NCBI RefSeq assembly: GCF_030296575.1
Contig: NZ_AP027729.1
Coordinates: 1,302,001 to 1,366,000 of the forward strand
Length of the DNA stretch: 64,000 bases
DNA from: Paraoerskovia sediminicola
GTDB taxonomy: Bacteria; Actinomycetota; Actinomycetes; Actinomycetales; Cellulomonadaceae
Direction of reading: 5' to 3'
How positions within the stretch are numbered: position 1 is the stretch's first letter; every line of letters begins with the position of its first letter. The position numbers were made by a program, and so were the translations under genes. Below the pieces are notes generated by a model that was given only the letters and a program-made list of their open reading frames with translations, was not told the DNA's origin and made no database searches. This document shows positions 28,644-39,925 of the stretch, piece by piece.

Positions 28644-29399
28644 TCACCCGCGCAGGCGGCGGCGCAGCAGCACCGCGCCGCCCACGAGGCCGCCGGCGGC
28701 GAGCGTGCCGGCCGCGGCATAGGTGACCGGGTGTCCGCTGTCGTCGCTCGCGGTGGTCTCGGCACCGTCGGCACCCTCGGTGCTGTCGGACGACGCGCCC
28801 GGGCTCTCGACGTCGGCCGCGACCGCGGTCTCCGTGGCGGCCGCGTCGTCCGCGTCGTCCGCGTCAGCGGTCTCGGCCGCCTCGTGCGTGTCCGTGCCCG
28901 ACTCCGAGTCCGGGTCCGCAGCCGTCACGACCACGAACGGCGCAGGTCGGTCGAGCTGGTCCTCGCCGCCGTCGTGGTCGGAGACCTCGGTCCACGCGGC
29001 CTGGCCGACCTCGCACTCCTGGACGACGGGGAAGACGAGCGTCGCACCGACCTCGTCGGGCAGGCGCACGGAGAACTCGATCTCGTCGTGCTCCCCGTCG
29101 GTGAGCGGCTCGTCGGCCGTGTACCTGAGTCCGTCCTCGGTCTGCTGCACCGACCACCGACCGACGTCCGACGCGGTCACGTCCGTGACCTCGGCCGGGA
29201 CGCGGACCGCCACCTGGGTCGTCGGGGACCCGTCGCACCCGTGCGGGACCTCGAGGGTCAGGACGGCCGTGGAGCCCGCGCCCGTCGTGGACGCGGTGAT
29301 GGTGACGTGGGCGGACGCCGCGGTCGCCCCGAGGGCGACCAGGACCGCAGCGGCGGCCCCCGTCAGGGTCGTGCGCCGGACGAACGTCGTGCGTCTCAT
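28644..29399 (-). CDS. YcnI-like copper-binding protein (DUF1775)
   Basis: Protein of 251 residues with a signal peptide ending GATAASAHVTI. The His after cleavage is the expected copper ligand of the DUF1775 family. The domain continues with TLEVPHGCDGSPTTQVAVRV and WSVQQTEDGLRYTADEP. After an acidic, Asp/Ala-rich linker, a C-terminal hydrophobic segment (YAAAGTLAAGGLVGGAVLL) with RRRLRG anchors it in the membrane. It forms an operon with the CopC-CopD gene, the known ycnI-ycnJ pairing. Confidence 0.9.
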   Translation of the reverse strand: MRRTTFVRRTTLTGAAAAVLVALGATAASAHVTITASTTGAGSTAVLTLEVPHGCDGSPTTQVAVRVPAEVTDVTASDVGRWSVQQTEDGLRYTADEPLTDGEHDEIEFSVRLPDEVGATLVFPVVQECEVGQAAWTEVSDHDGGEDQLDRPAPFVVVTAADPDSESGTDTHEAAETADADDADDAAATETAVAADVESPGASSDSTEGADGAETTASDDSGHPVTYAAAGTLAAGGLVGGAVLLRRRLRG

Positions 29400-29588
29400 G
29401 TCTGCTCCCGAGCCGGGGGTGGTTCGCACCACCACATCAGCCTGTCGAATGTGTGTCAAGAGTATGAACTGTAGTCACGATGATGGACGGCGACGCGCGG
29501 CGGCGGTACCGTGGTTCACGTCACCGAATCTAGGTCGCAGCCATGAACACCTGTCGTGGGCGTACGCGACCGCCAATGGAGGAGAGTC

Positions 29589-29816
29589 ATGCCCAACATC
29601 ACCGTCGAGCTTCTGCGTGGCCGTACCGTCGAACAGCGCCGCGACTTCGCCAAGGCCGTCGCCGACCACGCCGTGGCGATCCTCGGAGCCCGCCGCCAGG
29701 ACGTCCGCATGGTGTTCAGCGAGATCACCCCGGACATCGTCGCCAACGGCGGCGTCCTGGCCAGCGAGGACGACAGCCGTGCCGGCGTCGTCGCCTCCCT
29801 GGCCGACGACGCCTGA
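29589..29816 (+). CDS. Tautomerase family protein
   Basis: Protein of 75 residues of the 4-oxalocrotonate tautomerase superfamily. After removal of Met the N-terminal residue is Pro (MPNITVELLRG), the catalytic base in this family. VRMVFSEITPD is the conserved beta-strand region. It could be a tautomerase or a dehalogenase-like relative; the substrate is not predictable. The start is preceded by a strong GGAGGAGAG. It converges on the copper-radical-oxidase gene and is separated from it by a strong hairpin. Confidence 0.85.
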   Translation: MPNITVELLRGRTVEQRRDFAKAVADHAVAILGARRQDVRMVFSEITPDIVANGGVLASEDDSRAGVVASLADDA

Positions 29817-29841
29817 GCGGCACTCGAGCCGCACGCAGACG

Positions 29842-29885
29842 AGCGCCCCGCGGCCGGAGGACTGATCCTCCGGCCGCGGGGCGCT
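29842..29885. terminator. Strong bidirectional terminator hairpin
   Basis: Perfect 20-bp GC-rich stem (29842-29861 with 29866-29885) and a CTGA loop between two convergent stops (29816 and 29894). It can terminate both transcripts. Confidence 0.9.
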
Positions 29886-29893
29886 CTCGCGTG

Positions 29894-32800
29894 TCACCCG
29901 ATCGGGACCGTCACCCTGGTCTCGGCCGCCAGGGCGAGGTCGCTGCCGAGGTACGACGCCGTCAGCGTCAGCTCCTTGCCCTTGGGCCTGGGAGCCTCGA
30001 ACACCGCTCGCCCGTCGTCGACGGCGCCGGTGAGCGTCCGGCCCTCGATGGTGACCTCGACCTCCCCGGTCACCGGGACGTCGTCCGACGCCGTGAGCGA
30101 CACCTCGACCACGACCGTCTTGCCCGGGGCCTTCGTGGCCGAGATCTCCATCGTCGGCACCACCTTCTCCACGACCACCCGCACCGTCGACGACGACGCA
30201 CGATGGTCGTCGTCACCCACGTAGCGGACCTTGAGGTCGTGCACCCCGGGCTGCAGCGAGCCCGCAGGCAGCACGAGCGTCCCGCGGCCGTCGGCGATCA
30301 CGGTCGTGGCGACGGTCGTGCCGCTGTCGCGCAGCTTGACCTTCCCCGTGGCGGTGGCGGGCGAGACCGCCACCGAGACCGTCCCGGCCTTCCCGTACGT
30401 GATGGGCAGGGCGACCCCGACCACCGCCGTCTGGGCCCGCGACTTCACCGTCACGGTCACCGTCGCGCGCTTCGAACGGTCCTGCCCGTCGTCGGCGCGA
30501 TAGGTGAAGACGTCCTTCCCGGAGAACCCGGGATCGGAGACGTAGGTGAACGACCCGTCGGACTCGAGCGTCACCGTGCCGTTGGCCGGCTGCACGACCC
30601 CGGTCGCCGTCAGGACGTTCCCGTCGGCATCGGTGTCGTTGGCGAGGACACCGGGCGCCGGCAGCACCAGCGGCTCCCCGTCGACGGCGTCGTACGCGTC
30701 GTCGGCGGCCACCGGGGCGGTGTTGACGGGCGGCTGCTCGCCGTCCTCCACCGTGATCGTCACGGTCGTGGGGTCCGAGGTCGCTGCCCCGTCCGACACG
30801 ACGTACGTGAAGGTGTCCGCACCGGAGAACCCGGCATCGGGGGTGTAGGTGAACGACCCGTCGGACTCCAGGGACACCGTCCCGTTCGCGGGCTGGGTGA
30901 CCCCGCTCGCGGTGAGGTCGTCCCCGTCGACGTCCGTGTCGTTGGCGAGCACGCCAGGTGCCTCCACCGTCAGCGGCTCGTCCTCGACGGTCCCGTAGGC
31001 GTCGGCCGCCCCCACCGGGGCCGCGTTCTGCGGCGGCCCCTCGTGGAGCTCGGCGACCTGCTCGGCGGTCAGCTCGTAGCCGAACATCCGGAAGTCGTCG
31101 ACCTCCCCGTCCCAGCGACCGTCGGGCCAGCTCGTCCCGCCGATCAGGTTCGTCGTCGTCCGGCCGCCGACACCGATGTCGCCGATGTCGAGGGTGAAGT
31201 CCGAACGCGTCGCCTGGAGCTCCCCGTCGAAGTAGATCTTCCCGACCGACCCGCTCTGGGTGAACACCACGTGGGTCCAGTCGTCGAGGGGCAGATCGTT
31301 GCCCTCGCCGAGGACCAGCCGTTCCTGAGCGCTGCCGGGCGTGCCGGGAGCCTTGAACGTCGCCGCGAAGCCGGTCGGCCCCCGGTCTGGGTGTTGGACT
31401 GCAGCAGGAAGAACGTGTCCGTGCTGCTGCCGATCTGCACCAGCGGGACCCAGGCCGGCAACGCGTCCGGCCGCGCCCACACCGAGACGCTGAACTGGTC
31501 GTCCATGCCCGCCTCGATGTCGTCCGGGAGGACGATCTGGTTCCCGGTCGCGGCGGCTCCACCAGGGAGGTCCACCGCGGACCCGAACCGGCCGTCCTCG
31601 CTCCAGCCCGCCGCGCCCGTCAGCGTGGCGTCACCGATCGAGCCGTCGAGCCCGGTGTTCGCCGCGGTCGTCCCCTCACCCTCGTCGAAGGTGTAGTGGA
31701 TCGGCGTGCCCTCGCCCGGCGGCGGCCGCTCGACCGAGTGCTCCACGACCTGCGCGGAGTCCCGCCACCCGTCGGCCGCGAGGAACCGGACCTCGACCTC
31801 GTGGTCACCCGGTGACAGGGGGACGTCGTCGAACTGCACTGCGCCGTCCGTCACGTCGACCTGGCCGCCGACGCGAGCGCCGTCGACCCAGAGCTCCGCG
31901 ACGCCCGACGGCGCCTGGTCGGCCTCGTCGACGACCTCGGCCGTGACCACGACCGGCTCACCGAACGGCGACGGGGACGACGGCTCGACCGTGACCGTGG
32001 TGGTCGTGGCGAGTGCGGTCCCGTCGGCGTACAGCGAGGCGATGTCGGCGTCACCGAGCGTGCTGGTGTAGAGGCGGACGTCGTCCATCAGCCCGTCGAA
32101 GGACGGGTCCGGGAAGCCGTTGCGCCCCAGCCAGTTGTTCGACGTCGGCCCCACGTCGCCCATGTCGATCGTCAGGTCGTCACGGGACGCCACCGGCTCA
32201 CCGTTGAGGTAGAGCGTGCCGGTCGCACCCTCCCGGGTGAACGCGACGTGGTTCCACTCGTCGGCCACGACGTCCTGCGTCGGGGTCGCGTAGACCCGCT
32301 CCTGCTCGGCGCTGCCCTTGGCCTTGAACGTGGCCGCGAGACCGGTGCCGCCGGGTGCGGCGCCCGTCTGCATCTGGATCTGGAAGAAGCTGCCCTCCCC
32401 TCGAGCCCGTCACCGATGTGGAACATGCCGATCCAGTCGGCCTTGGTGTCAGGACGCACCCAGAACGAGGTGGTGAAGCTCTCCTCGCCCAGCAGCAGGT
32501 CGTCCGGGAGGTCCACCGCGTTGGCGTTGGTCCCGCCCGAGAGGTCGAGCGCACCGCCGAGCACGCCGGCGTCGCTCCACCCGGTCTCCCCCGTCAGGGT
32601 GGCGTCCCCGACGGAGGTGTCCGTCCCGGAGTTCACCGCGACGGTCCCGTCGCCCTCGTCGAGCTCGTAGTGGACCGGGACGTCCGAGACGCCGGGGTCC
32701 GAGCCGACGATCACCAGGTCGTCGACCATGACGCCCGCACCCGAGTCCCCGGCGCTCAGCGTCAGGTCCTGCGAACGGCCGCCGGCGACGAAGGTGCCGA

Positions 32801-35657
32801 CGTAGGTCCCGAACTCGTCCTGGGAGGACAGGTCCTGGCCAGCGGTCAGGGTCGTCGACAGGTCACCGACGGTCAGGTCCGCGGTACCCGGAGCGGTGCC
32901 GTCGGAGCGGCTGTCACGGGCGTAGCGCAGCGAGAGCCGGTACTCACGGCCGGGGTCGAGGCCGTCGACCGTGCGGGTCAGGCTGCCCTCGGAGCCGACA
33001 CCGAGGTGGTACCCGGTGCTGCCGAGGCCACCCTGGCCCGGTCCTGCGGCCCGCACGAGCTGGACCGCGTCGTCGATCTCCCACGGCGACATCCGGCCCG
33101 CGTCCGCCGCGACGTCCACGACGGCCGGCGGGTTGGCGGAGCGCCACTCGGCGGGCAGCCGGGGGTACTCGAACTGGTCGACCAGGTGCGGGGCGCGGGC
33201 GTCCATCTCCACCGTCGGGTCGATGTGGACGATGTCGGCGACGGACGGCGTACCGTCCTCGTCGAACACGAACAGCATGTAGGCACCGGGCGGGGCGTAA
33301 GTGCCGTCGGCCGGGGTCTCGATCGTGAGCGTGTCACCGTCGCGGGCGAACGCCAGGTCCTGGAAGTTCTGGTCGTTGTTGAACCCGTGCGTCACCGACC
33401 CGTTGCGGACCAGCGTGACCCGCGAGACGTCGCCGTCGACCGACACGTCGAAGACTCCGTCGTAGCCGACCGTGTCCGGGACCGACGTGACCTCCGGGCG
33501 GACCGCAGGCTCGTCACCGTCGAACAGGTACGCCGGCGAGAAGAACTCCACGTCCGTGTAGTTGCGCGGTCCCGGCGTCCCGCCGCCGCCCACCATCAGG
33601 CGACCGTCCGGCAGGAGCAGCGCCGTCGAGTGGTACAGGCGGGCGTGCTCGTGAGGTACCGCCACCGTGGTCCACTCCCCGGTCTCCGGGTCCCAGATCT
33701 CGGCGTTGGTGACGTATCCACCGTTCCCGTTGTTCTCGCGGGCACCACCGGTGACGATCACGGTGCCGTCGGGCAGCACCGTGGAGGTCGCCCAGTGCCG
33801 CGAGTGCTGCATCGGCGCCGTCGCCTCGATCACCGGGTCCTCGGTGCCTCCGGTGATGTCGACCGTGAAGCCGGCGCGCGCACCCTCGGGGCCGCCGCCG
33901 TTGGCCCACCAGCCACCGCCGACCTGCAGGATCTTGCCGGGACGGTACATCGTCGCGGTGGACGTCGCGCCGACCGGGTTCCCCAGGTCGCCCTGCGCGG
34001 CGATCTCGGCAGGCAGCCTGCCGCGGAGGATCACCTCTCCGTCACCGGACGGGTCGAGCTCGTACATCTGGGTGCCGGTGATGTTGAAGACGTTCCCGTT
34101 GCCGGGAGCAACGAACGCGCGCGGGTACCACCAGCGGTTCTCGTCGGGACCGTTGCCGTCCCCGCCGTCCCCGTAGGCCGCCGCGCTGGTGGCGCCCTCG
34201 AGGAGCTTCCAGGAGCTGCCCTCGTCGGGCGTGTAGATCTCCGGCGTCAGGACGCCGGGCCCGCCCGGACCGCCCTCGAGGCTGCCGCCCTGCACGACGA
34301 CGGAGCCGTCGGGCAGCGTGGTCCCGGTGGGGTACCAGCGCGGGAAGTTCATCGGGGCCTCGTTGTGCAGGCCCTGGTTCGTCGTGTAGCTCGTGACCCC
34401 GAGCGCGGCGTCGTTGGGCGCGTTGCCGCCGAGCCCGTCGTCACCGCCGACGGTCATCGTCGCGCGCCGGTGCGGCATCTGGACCTGCATCGAGCAGAAC
34501 AGGTCGGTGTACGTCTCGTTCGGGACGAGTCCCGAGACGACGTTCGCGACGGTGCGCTCCTCGGTGGGGTCCCAGATGTCGATCTCCATCTGGCCGCCCT
34601 GGGTGACGCACGAGTTGCCGCCGAAGTCGTAGGGCGTCGCGTCCGTGCAGCCCGACGAGACGCTGCCGAAGGACTGGACGTGGCCGTCCGCCGTCAGCGA
34701 CGCGTTGATCGGGACCAGGGGCCACGGCGTGACCCCGCTCCACGAGCCCTGCTCGGACTTGTCGGGCGGCGAGCAGTCGGCCGTGAGCAGCCCCGCGGAG
34801 TACGCGAGACCGTTCTTCATCTGGGTCCGGATCGTGGCCTCGGCGTACGCCGTGCCCTCGTGACCCATCCCCGAGTACCAGGACCGACCGGCGTCGATCT
34901 CCTGGCACCACGTGATCGGGTGCGTCGTGCCGTTGGTGCCCATGCCGTACGACGTCTCGTCGGCCGCGAGGATCGTGCGGACCTCCGGGGCCGGGTTGAC
35001 CAGCCAGTCGTACCACTCGTCGCTGCGGGTGAACTCGGCCGGCAGCCCCTCGGCCAGCGGGTGCTCGGTGTCCGTGACCACGACCCGGCCCGACCGGACG
35101 GCCGGGTTCTCGGGGTGACCCTCCGACATCGCACCGACGAGGCGCGCATAGAACGGGTTCACGTCGTGCTCGCTCTGCCCGACGGACCAGCCGGCGTAGT
35201 GCATGCCCATGTAGCCGCCGCCGCCGCGGATGTACTCCTCCAGCGCGGCGCGCTGGTCCGTGTCGAACAGCACGCCTCCGGTCTGGGCGAAGACGACGGC
35301 GTCCTTCGTGGCGAGGTTGTCGGTGGTGAACGCCGACGGGTCGTCGGTCTCCTGGATCTCGACCGGCTGCCCGTGCTCGGTGCCCAGCTGGTCGGCGAGG
35401 TCCCGGACGGCCTGACGGGCCTGGACGTTCGAGGCGTGGAAGTTCGGCTTGTAGAAGAGCAGGACGCTCAGGACGCCGTCGTCGACGGAGCCGGCGTCGA
35501 CCGCCGCGGGTACCACGGCCCGCGGGGCCGCCTGCGCGGCACCGCCCACGAGCGGCGCGCTCACCGCCAGGGCGAGGATCGCGGCCGCCAGTCTCGCGGG
35601 CGCTCGGCGGCGCCTGCTCCGATCGTCTCGACGGTCAGGTCTGCGTAACAGGTTCAT
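29894..35657 (-). CDS. Giant secreted ThuA/copper-radical-oxidase/LamG protein (two frameshifts)
   Basis: About 1921 residues after restoring bases at 32397-32400 and 31379-31383. Signal peptide ending GGAAQAAPR. Domains in order: ThuA-like (about 60-298: VLLFYKPNFHA, GGGGYMGMHYAGW); galactose/glyoxal-oxidase-like beta-propeller plus DUF1929 (about 305-814); a jelly-roll domain (about 822-982); LamG 1 (about 990-1180); an Ig-like domain; LamG 2 (about 1315-1500); two cadherin-like repeats with VLANDTDVDGDDLTASG (about 1550-1725); Ig-like domains to the end. Copper-radical residues are present: Cys in LFCSMQVQMPHR, Tyr in FPRWYPTGTTLPDG, Tyr-His in ARLYHSTALLLPDG, His in VTHGFNNDQ. It would oxidise an alcohol or aldehyde of a glycan outside the cell, releasing H2O2. 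No wall anchor seen. Confidence 0.85.
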
Positions 35658-35822
35658 CGTTGAATCCCTCTTCGCACTCGGTTCTCGGACATGACGGCAG
35701 CCCGGACGACCCGCCCCGGTCGGGGCAGGCCGCCCAGTGCTGACTCCTGGGGTGCTGCGTCTACGCTGCGTCTGTCTGCGACGTCGTCGTCGCTGGGGTC
35801 GGCGCCCCGGAGGGCGCGGTCG

Positions 35823-37309
35823 TCAGAGCTCGGCGATCACCGTCTTGAGCTCCGTGTAGTCGTCGAGGCCGAACGAGCCCAGCTCGCGACCCCACCCGGA
35901 CTGCTTGAACCCGCCGCGCGGGAGGGTCACGTCGTCCGCGTGCCAGGTGTTGAGCCAGACGGTGCCGGCGCGCAGCCTGCCGCCCACGCGGTGCGCGGTC
36001 CCGATGTCCTTCGACCACACGCCCGCGGCCAGGCCGTAGACGGTGTTGTTGGCGGCGGCGACGACCTCGTCCTCGGTGTCGAACGGGATCGCGGTGATGA
36101 CGGGGCCGAAGACCTCGTCCGTCTGGACGGCCATCTGCTCCGTCACGCCGGTGATGAGCGTCGGCGCGAAGAAGTAGCCCTGGTCGGCCGCCGGGTCGGG
36201 GCTGCCGGCGACGATGGTCGCGCCGTCCGCGACCGCGCCGCGGACGTAGCCCATGACCTTCTCGTGCTGCTCGGCCGAGACGAGCGGGCCCATGGTGGTG
36301 GCCGGGTCGAACGCGTCACCGACGGAGATCGCCCTCGCTGCTGCGGCGACCCCTCGACGACCTGGTCGAACACGCTGCGCTCCACGTAGAGGCGCGACCC
36401 GTTGACGCAGCACTGCCCCTCGTTGAAGTAGCCGGCGAGCGCCGCGCCCGCGATCGCGGCGTCGAGGTCGGCGTCCGCGAAGATGATGTTGGGCGCCTTG
36501 CCGCCGAGCTCCAGCGAGACCTTCTTGAGGTTGCCGGACGCCGCGGCGGCGATCTTCTTGCCGACCTCGGTGCTGCCGGTGAAGGCGACCTTGTCGACGC
36601 CCGGGTGGTCGACCAGCCCGGCGCCGGTGTCCCCGAAGCCGGGGAGGATGTTGACCACGCCCGCCGGGAGTCCCGCCTCGAGCAGCAGGTCACCGAGCAG
36701 CAGCGCCGTCAGCGGGGTCTGCTCGGCCGGCTTGAGCACGACGGTGTTGCCGGCCGTGATGGCCGGGACGATCTTGAAGCACGCCATCGTCAGCGGGAAG
36801 TTCCACGGCACGATCCCGGCGACGACGCCGATAGGCTCGCGGCGCGTGTACGCGTGGAACTCGCGGCCGGGCACCGACATCGGGATCGACGTGCCCTCCA
36901 TCTTCGTGGCCCAGCCGGCGAAGTAGCGGAACAGCTCGGCGGCCACCCCGACGTCGCCGCGGGCGGACTCGAGGCTCTTGCCGTTGTCCAGCGACTCGAG
37001 CTGCGCGAACTCCTCGGTGCGCTCCTCGATCAGGTCGCCGACCCGCCAGAGCAGGTGCGACCGTTCGCGCGGGGTCATCACCGACCAGGGCGACCCCGCC
37101 TCGAACGCGCGACGTGCGGCGTCCACGGCACGGTCGACGTCGGCCGCCGACCCCTGGGCGACCTGCACGAGCTCCTTCTCGGTCGCAGGGTTCAGGGTGG
37201 CGAAGGTCTTGCCGCCCTCGGCGTCGACGTGCTCGCCGTCGATCAGGAGCTGCTTCGGGGACGAGAGGAACGTGGAGACGGCGGGCAGGAGCTGCGTGCT
37301 CGCATTCAT
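35823..37309 (-). CDS. NAD-dependent aldehyde dehydrogenase (frameshifted)
   Basis: About 495 residues after restoring a base in the C4 run at 36350-36353. Catalytic motifs: FTGSTEVGKKIA, Glu in LELGGKAPNIIFAD, and the nucleophilic Cys in NEGQCCVNGSRLYV. The second frame holds the rest (FGPVITAIPFDTEDEVVAAAN, NTWHADDVTLPRGGFKQSGW). It is the last gene of the leftward uronate operon. A role in oxidising a sugar-derived aldehyde such as 2,5-dioxovalerate or lactaldehyde is possible, but the sequence resembles betaine-aldehyde or general ALDHs too closely to decide. Confidence 0.88.
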
Positions 37310-37382
37310 GGGGATCCTTCCGGTTTCTGTTTCGGTTCGTGCGTCGAGCGAGGACGTGGTCGGGGACGGCGCGGGGCCGCGG

Positions 37383-38375
37383 CTACTTGATGATCAGCAC
37401 CTTCGATCGGTCGAGCGTGAGGGCGACGGCGGCGACGATGATCGCCCCGTAGAGGATCTGCTCGTACGCCGAAGGGACGCCCACGATCGGCAGGCCCACG
37501 CGGAGCAGCGTGACGACGAGCGCACCGGCCAGGCTGCGCCACAGCGAGCCGTGACCACCGGTGATGGCGGTCCCGCCCACCACGATCGCGGCGATCGCCG
37601 GGAGCAGCAGGTTGTCGGCCATCGTCGGGCTGCCGCTGAAGTTGCGGGAGACCAGCATGATCGCGGCCAGGCCGGCGCACGCACCCGAGAGCGCGAAAGC
37701 CCCGACCTTGACGAGGTCGACCGGTGAGCCGGCGAGCCTGGCCGCCGCCTCGGAGTACCCGGTGGCCCGGACCCAGCTGTCGAGCGGGGTGAACCGCAGG
37801 ACCAGCGAGACGACGAGGACCACGAGCAGGGCCACGGCGAACGCCATCGGGACGACTCCGCCGAGATACAGCGTGAGCCAGTGCGTGGGCTCGCGGTCCA
37901 CGACACGGATCGGGCCGGCGTCCGAGATCACCAGGGCGATCGCCGTGAAGATGCTCATGCCGCCGAGGGTGACGACGAACGAGGGGATCCTGAGCACCAC
38001 GTGGGCGATGCCCTGCAGTGCCCCGATCGCGGCGGTGGCCGCGATGACCGCGACGGTCGTGACCCCGTCGAGGTCCGGGAGCCACATCGCGTAGAAGACC
38101 GTGGCCAGGGAGCACAGCGCGGCGATCGACAGGTCGATGCCACCGCACAGGACGACCAGGGTGGCCCCGGCCGCGAGCACGATGAGCGGCGCGGCCGTCC
38201 GGATCGCCGCCGTGAGGCTGCTCTGGGTGAGGAACCCCGGGTCGGCGATGCTCAGCGCGCCGAGCAGCACGACGAGCGCGATGACCGGCATGAAAGAGGT
38301 GACCCGCTGCCCCACGGTGGGCTTCCCCAGGACGGCGGCCTCGGGTGCGGGCCGGGTCGTGATGGGTGTCGCCAT
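37383..38375 (-). CDS. CUT2 sugar ABC transporter permease (RbsC type), second copy
   Basis: Membrane protein of 330 residues with about 8-10 helices; family motifs LCGGIDLSIAALCSLATVF and AIVVGGTAITGGHGSLW. RbsC-like permeases import ribose, xylose or other monosaccharides with an RbsA-type ATPase. Two permeases (this and the one at 39922) flank the ATPase gene, so the channel may be a heterodimer. The start MATPITTRPAPEA lies 2 bp after the ATPase stop. It is preceded in the operon by the ATPase and followed by the aldehyde dehydrogenase. Confidence 0.88.
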   Translation of the reverse strand: MATPITTRPAPEAAVLGKPTVGQRVTSFMPVIALVVLLGALSIADPGFLTQSSLTAAIRTAAPLIVLAAGATLVVLCGGIDLSIAALCSLATVFYAMWLPDLDGVTTVAVIAATAAIGALQGIAHVVLRIPSFVVTLGGMSIFTAIALVISDAGPIRVVDREPTHWLTLYLGGVVPMAFAVALLVVLVVSLVLRFTPLDSWVRATGYSEAAARLAGSPVDLVKVGAFALSGACAGLAAIMLVSRNFSGSPTMADNLLLPAIAAIVVGGTAITGGHGSLWRSLAGALVVTLLRVGLPIVGVPSAYEQILYGAIIVAAVALTLDRSKVLIIK

Positions 38376-38377
38376 GA

Positions 38378-39925
38378 TCAGACCATCTCCTTGACGAGGT
38401 CGAGCGGGGTCGGCTTGCCGCCCGCAGGGGCGGCGACCTCGGTGGTGGCCCGGCCGTCGCTCATCACGATGATCCGGTCGGACATGCCGATCGCCTCCTC
38501 GAGGCTGTCGGCCAGCAGGACGGTGGCCACCCCGCTGTTGGCGAGCTCGCGCATGAGGCGGTACACCTCGGAGCGCGCGCCGATGTCGAGGCCACGTGTG
38601 GGGTGGTCGAGCAGGAGGAGCCGGACGTCGCCGGACACCAGCCACCGGGCGAGCACCACCTTCTGCTGGTTGCCCCCGAGAGGCGCTGGATCGCCGTGCT
38701 CCGGTGGGGGTGCGGATCGACAGCCGCTCGATCCACGTGTCCACCAGCGTGGCCTGCTTGCGCGGCCGGACCAGGGGCCCGGCGCAGCGCGCACCCTGCT
38801 TGGCGAGGGTCATGTTGTCGGCGACGGACATCGGGCCGACCATGCCCTCGGACTTGCGCTCCGCCGGCACGTACCCGACGCCCGCGGCGCACGCCGCCCG
38901 CGTGCCCGAGAGGTCGAGGCTCGCACCGTCGAGGACGACCTCCCCGCTGGTGGTCGGCTCCGCCCCGAAGAGCGCCCGGCACACGTCCTCGCGGCCGGAC
39001 CCGTGCACACCGACGATGCCGACGATCTCCCCGGCGTTCACCTCGAGGTCTACGTCGTGGAAGGTGGCGGCCGAGAGGCCGCGCACGACGAGCCGCGGCT
39101 CGCGAGGCGCGTCCGCGTGCTCGGCGTCACCGCCGTGGTAGTGGTCGTCGGAGCCGGTGGTGCCGATCATCATCTGGTGGAGCTCGGCCGGGGCCGCTCC
39201 TCCGTGGGCACCTCGCCCACGGATCGGCCGCTGCGGAGCACGCTGACGCGGTCGCAGACGTCGAGCACCTCGTCGAGGCGGTGCGACACGAAGACCACCG
39301 ACGCGAACTCCCGCAGCCGGCGCACCTGCGTGAAGAGCGTCTCGATCTCCTTCGACTCGAGGACCGACGTGGGCTCGTCCAGGATGATCACCGGCGGGTG
39401 GTCCGTGCGCTCCTCGATGCGGAGCACCTTGGCGATCTCGACCATCTGCCGGTCGGCGAACGACAGCGTGTCGGTCCGGGCCAGCGGGTCGATGCTCGAC
39501 CCGATCTTGTCGAGCTGCTCCTGCGCCATCTTGCGCATGGTGTCCCAGCGGTAGACGCCGCGACGGACGCCCGCGCCCTCGCTCCCGAGCACGATGTTCT
39601 CGGCCGCGGTGAGGTTGGGGACGAGCGACTGCTCCTGGAAGACCATGCCGATGCCGTGGTTCGCGGCGTCGACGACGCTCTTGAGCTCGACCTTCTCGCC
39701 ACGGACCCAGATCTCGCCGGCGTCCGGCTTGACCAGCCCGACGAGGGCCTTGAGGAGGGTGGACTTGCCGGCGCCGTTCTCCCCCGCGAGCCCGAGCACC
39801 TCGTTGCGGCGGACGACGAGGTCGACCCCGTCGAGGGCCTTGACGCCCGGGTAGTGCTTGACCAGGCCGCGCACCTCGAGGGCGTTCGGGCCGGCGTCGG
39901 GCGCACTTCGAGGATCGAGAGTCAT
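38378..39925 (-). CDS. CUT2 sugar ABC transporter ATPase, RbsA type (three frameshifts)
   Basis: About 516 residues with tandem nucleotide-binding domains, after restoring bases near 39194-39200, at 38701-38702 and in the C5 run 38673-38677. Domain 1: Walker A GENGAGKST, unusual signature LSFADRQMVEIAKVL in place of LSxGxxQ, Walker B VIILDEPTSVLE. Domain 2: degenerate Walker A VHGSGRED, signature LSGGNQQKVVLARW, and Walker B LLLLDHPTRGLD, where His replaces the usual catalytic Glu. Domain 2 of RbsA proteins is often impaired, but DH is rare. The start overlaps the upstream permease (ATGA). Confidence 0.85.
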
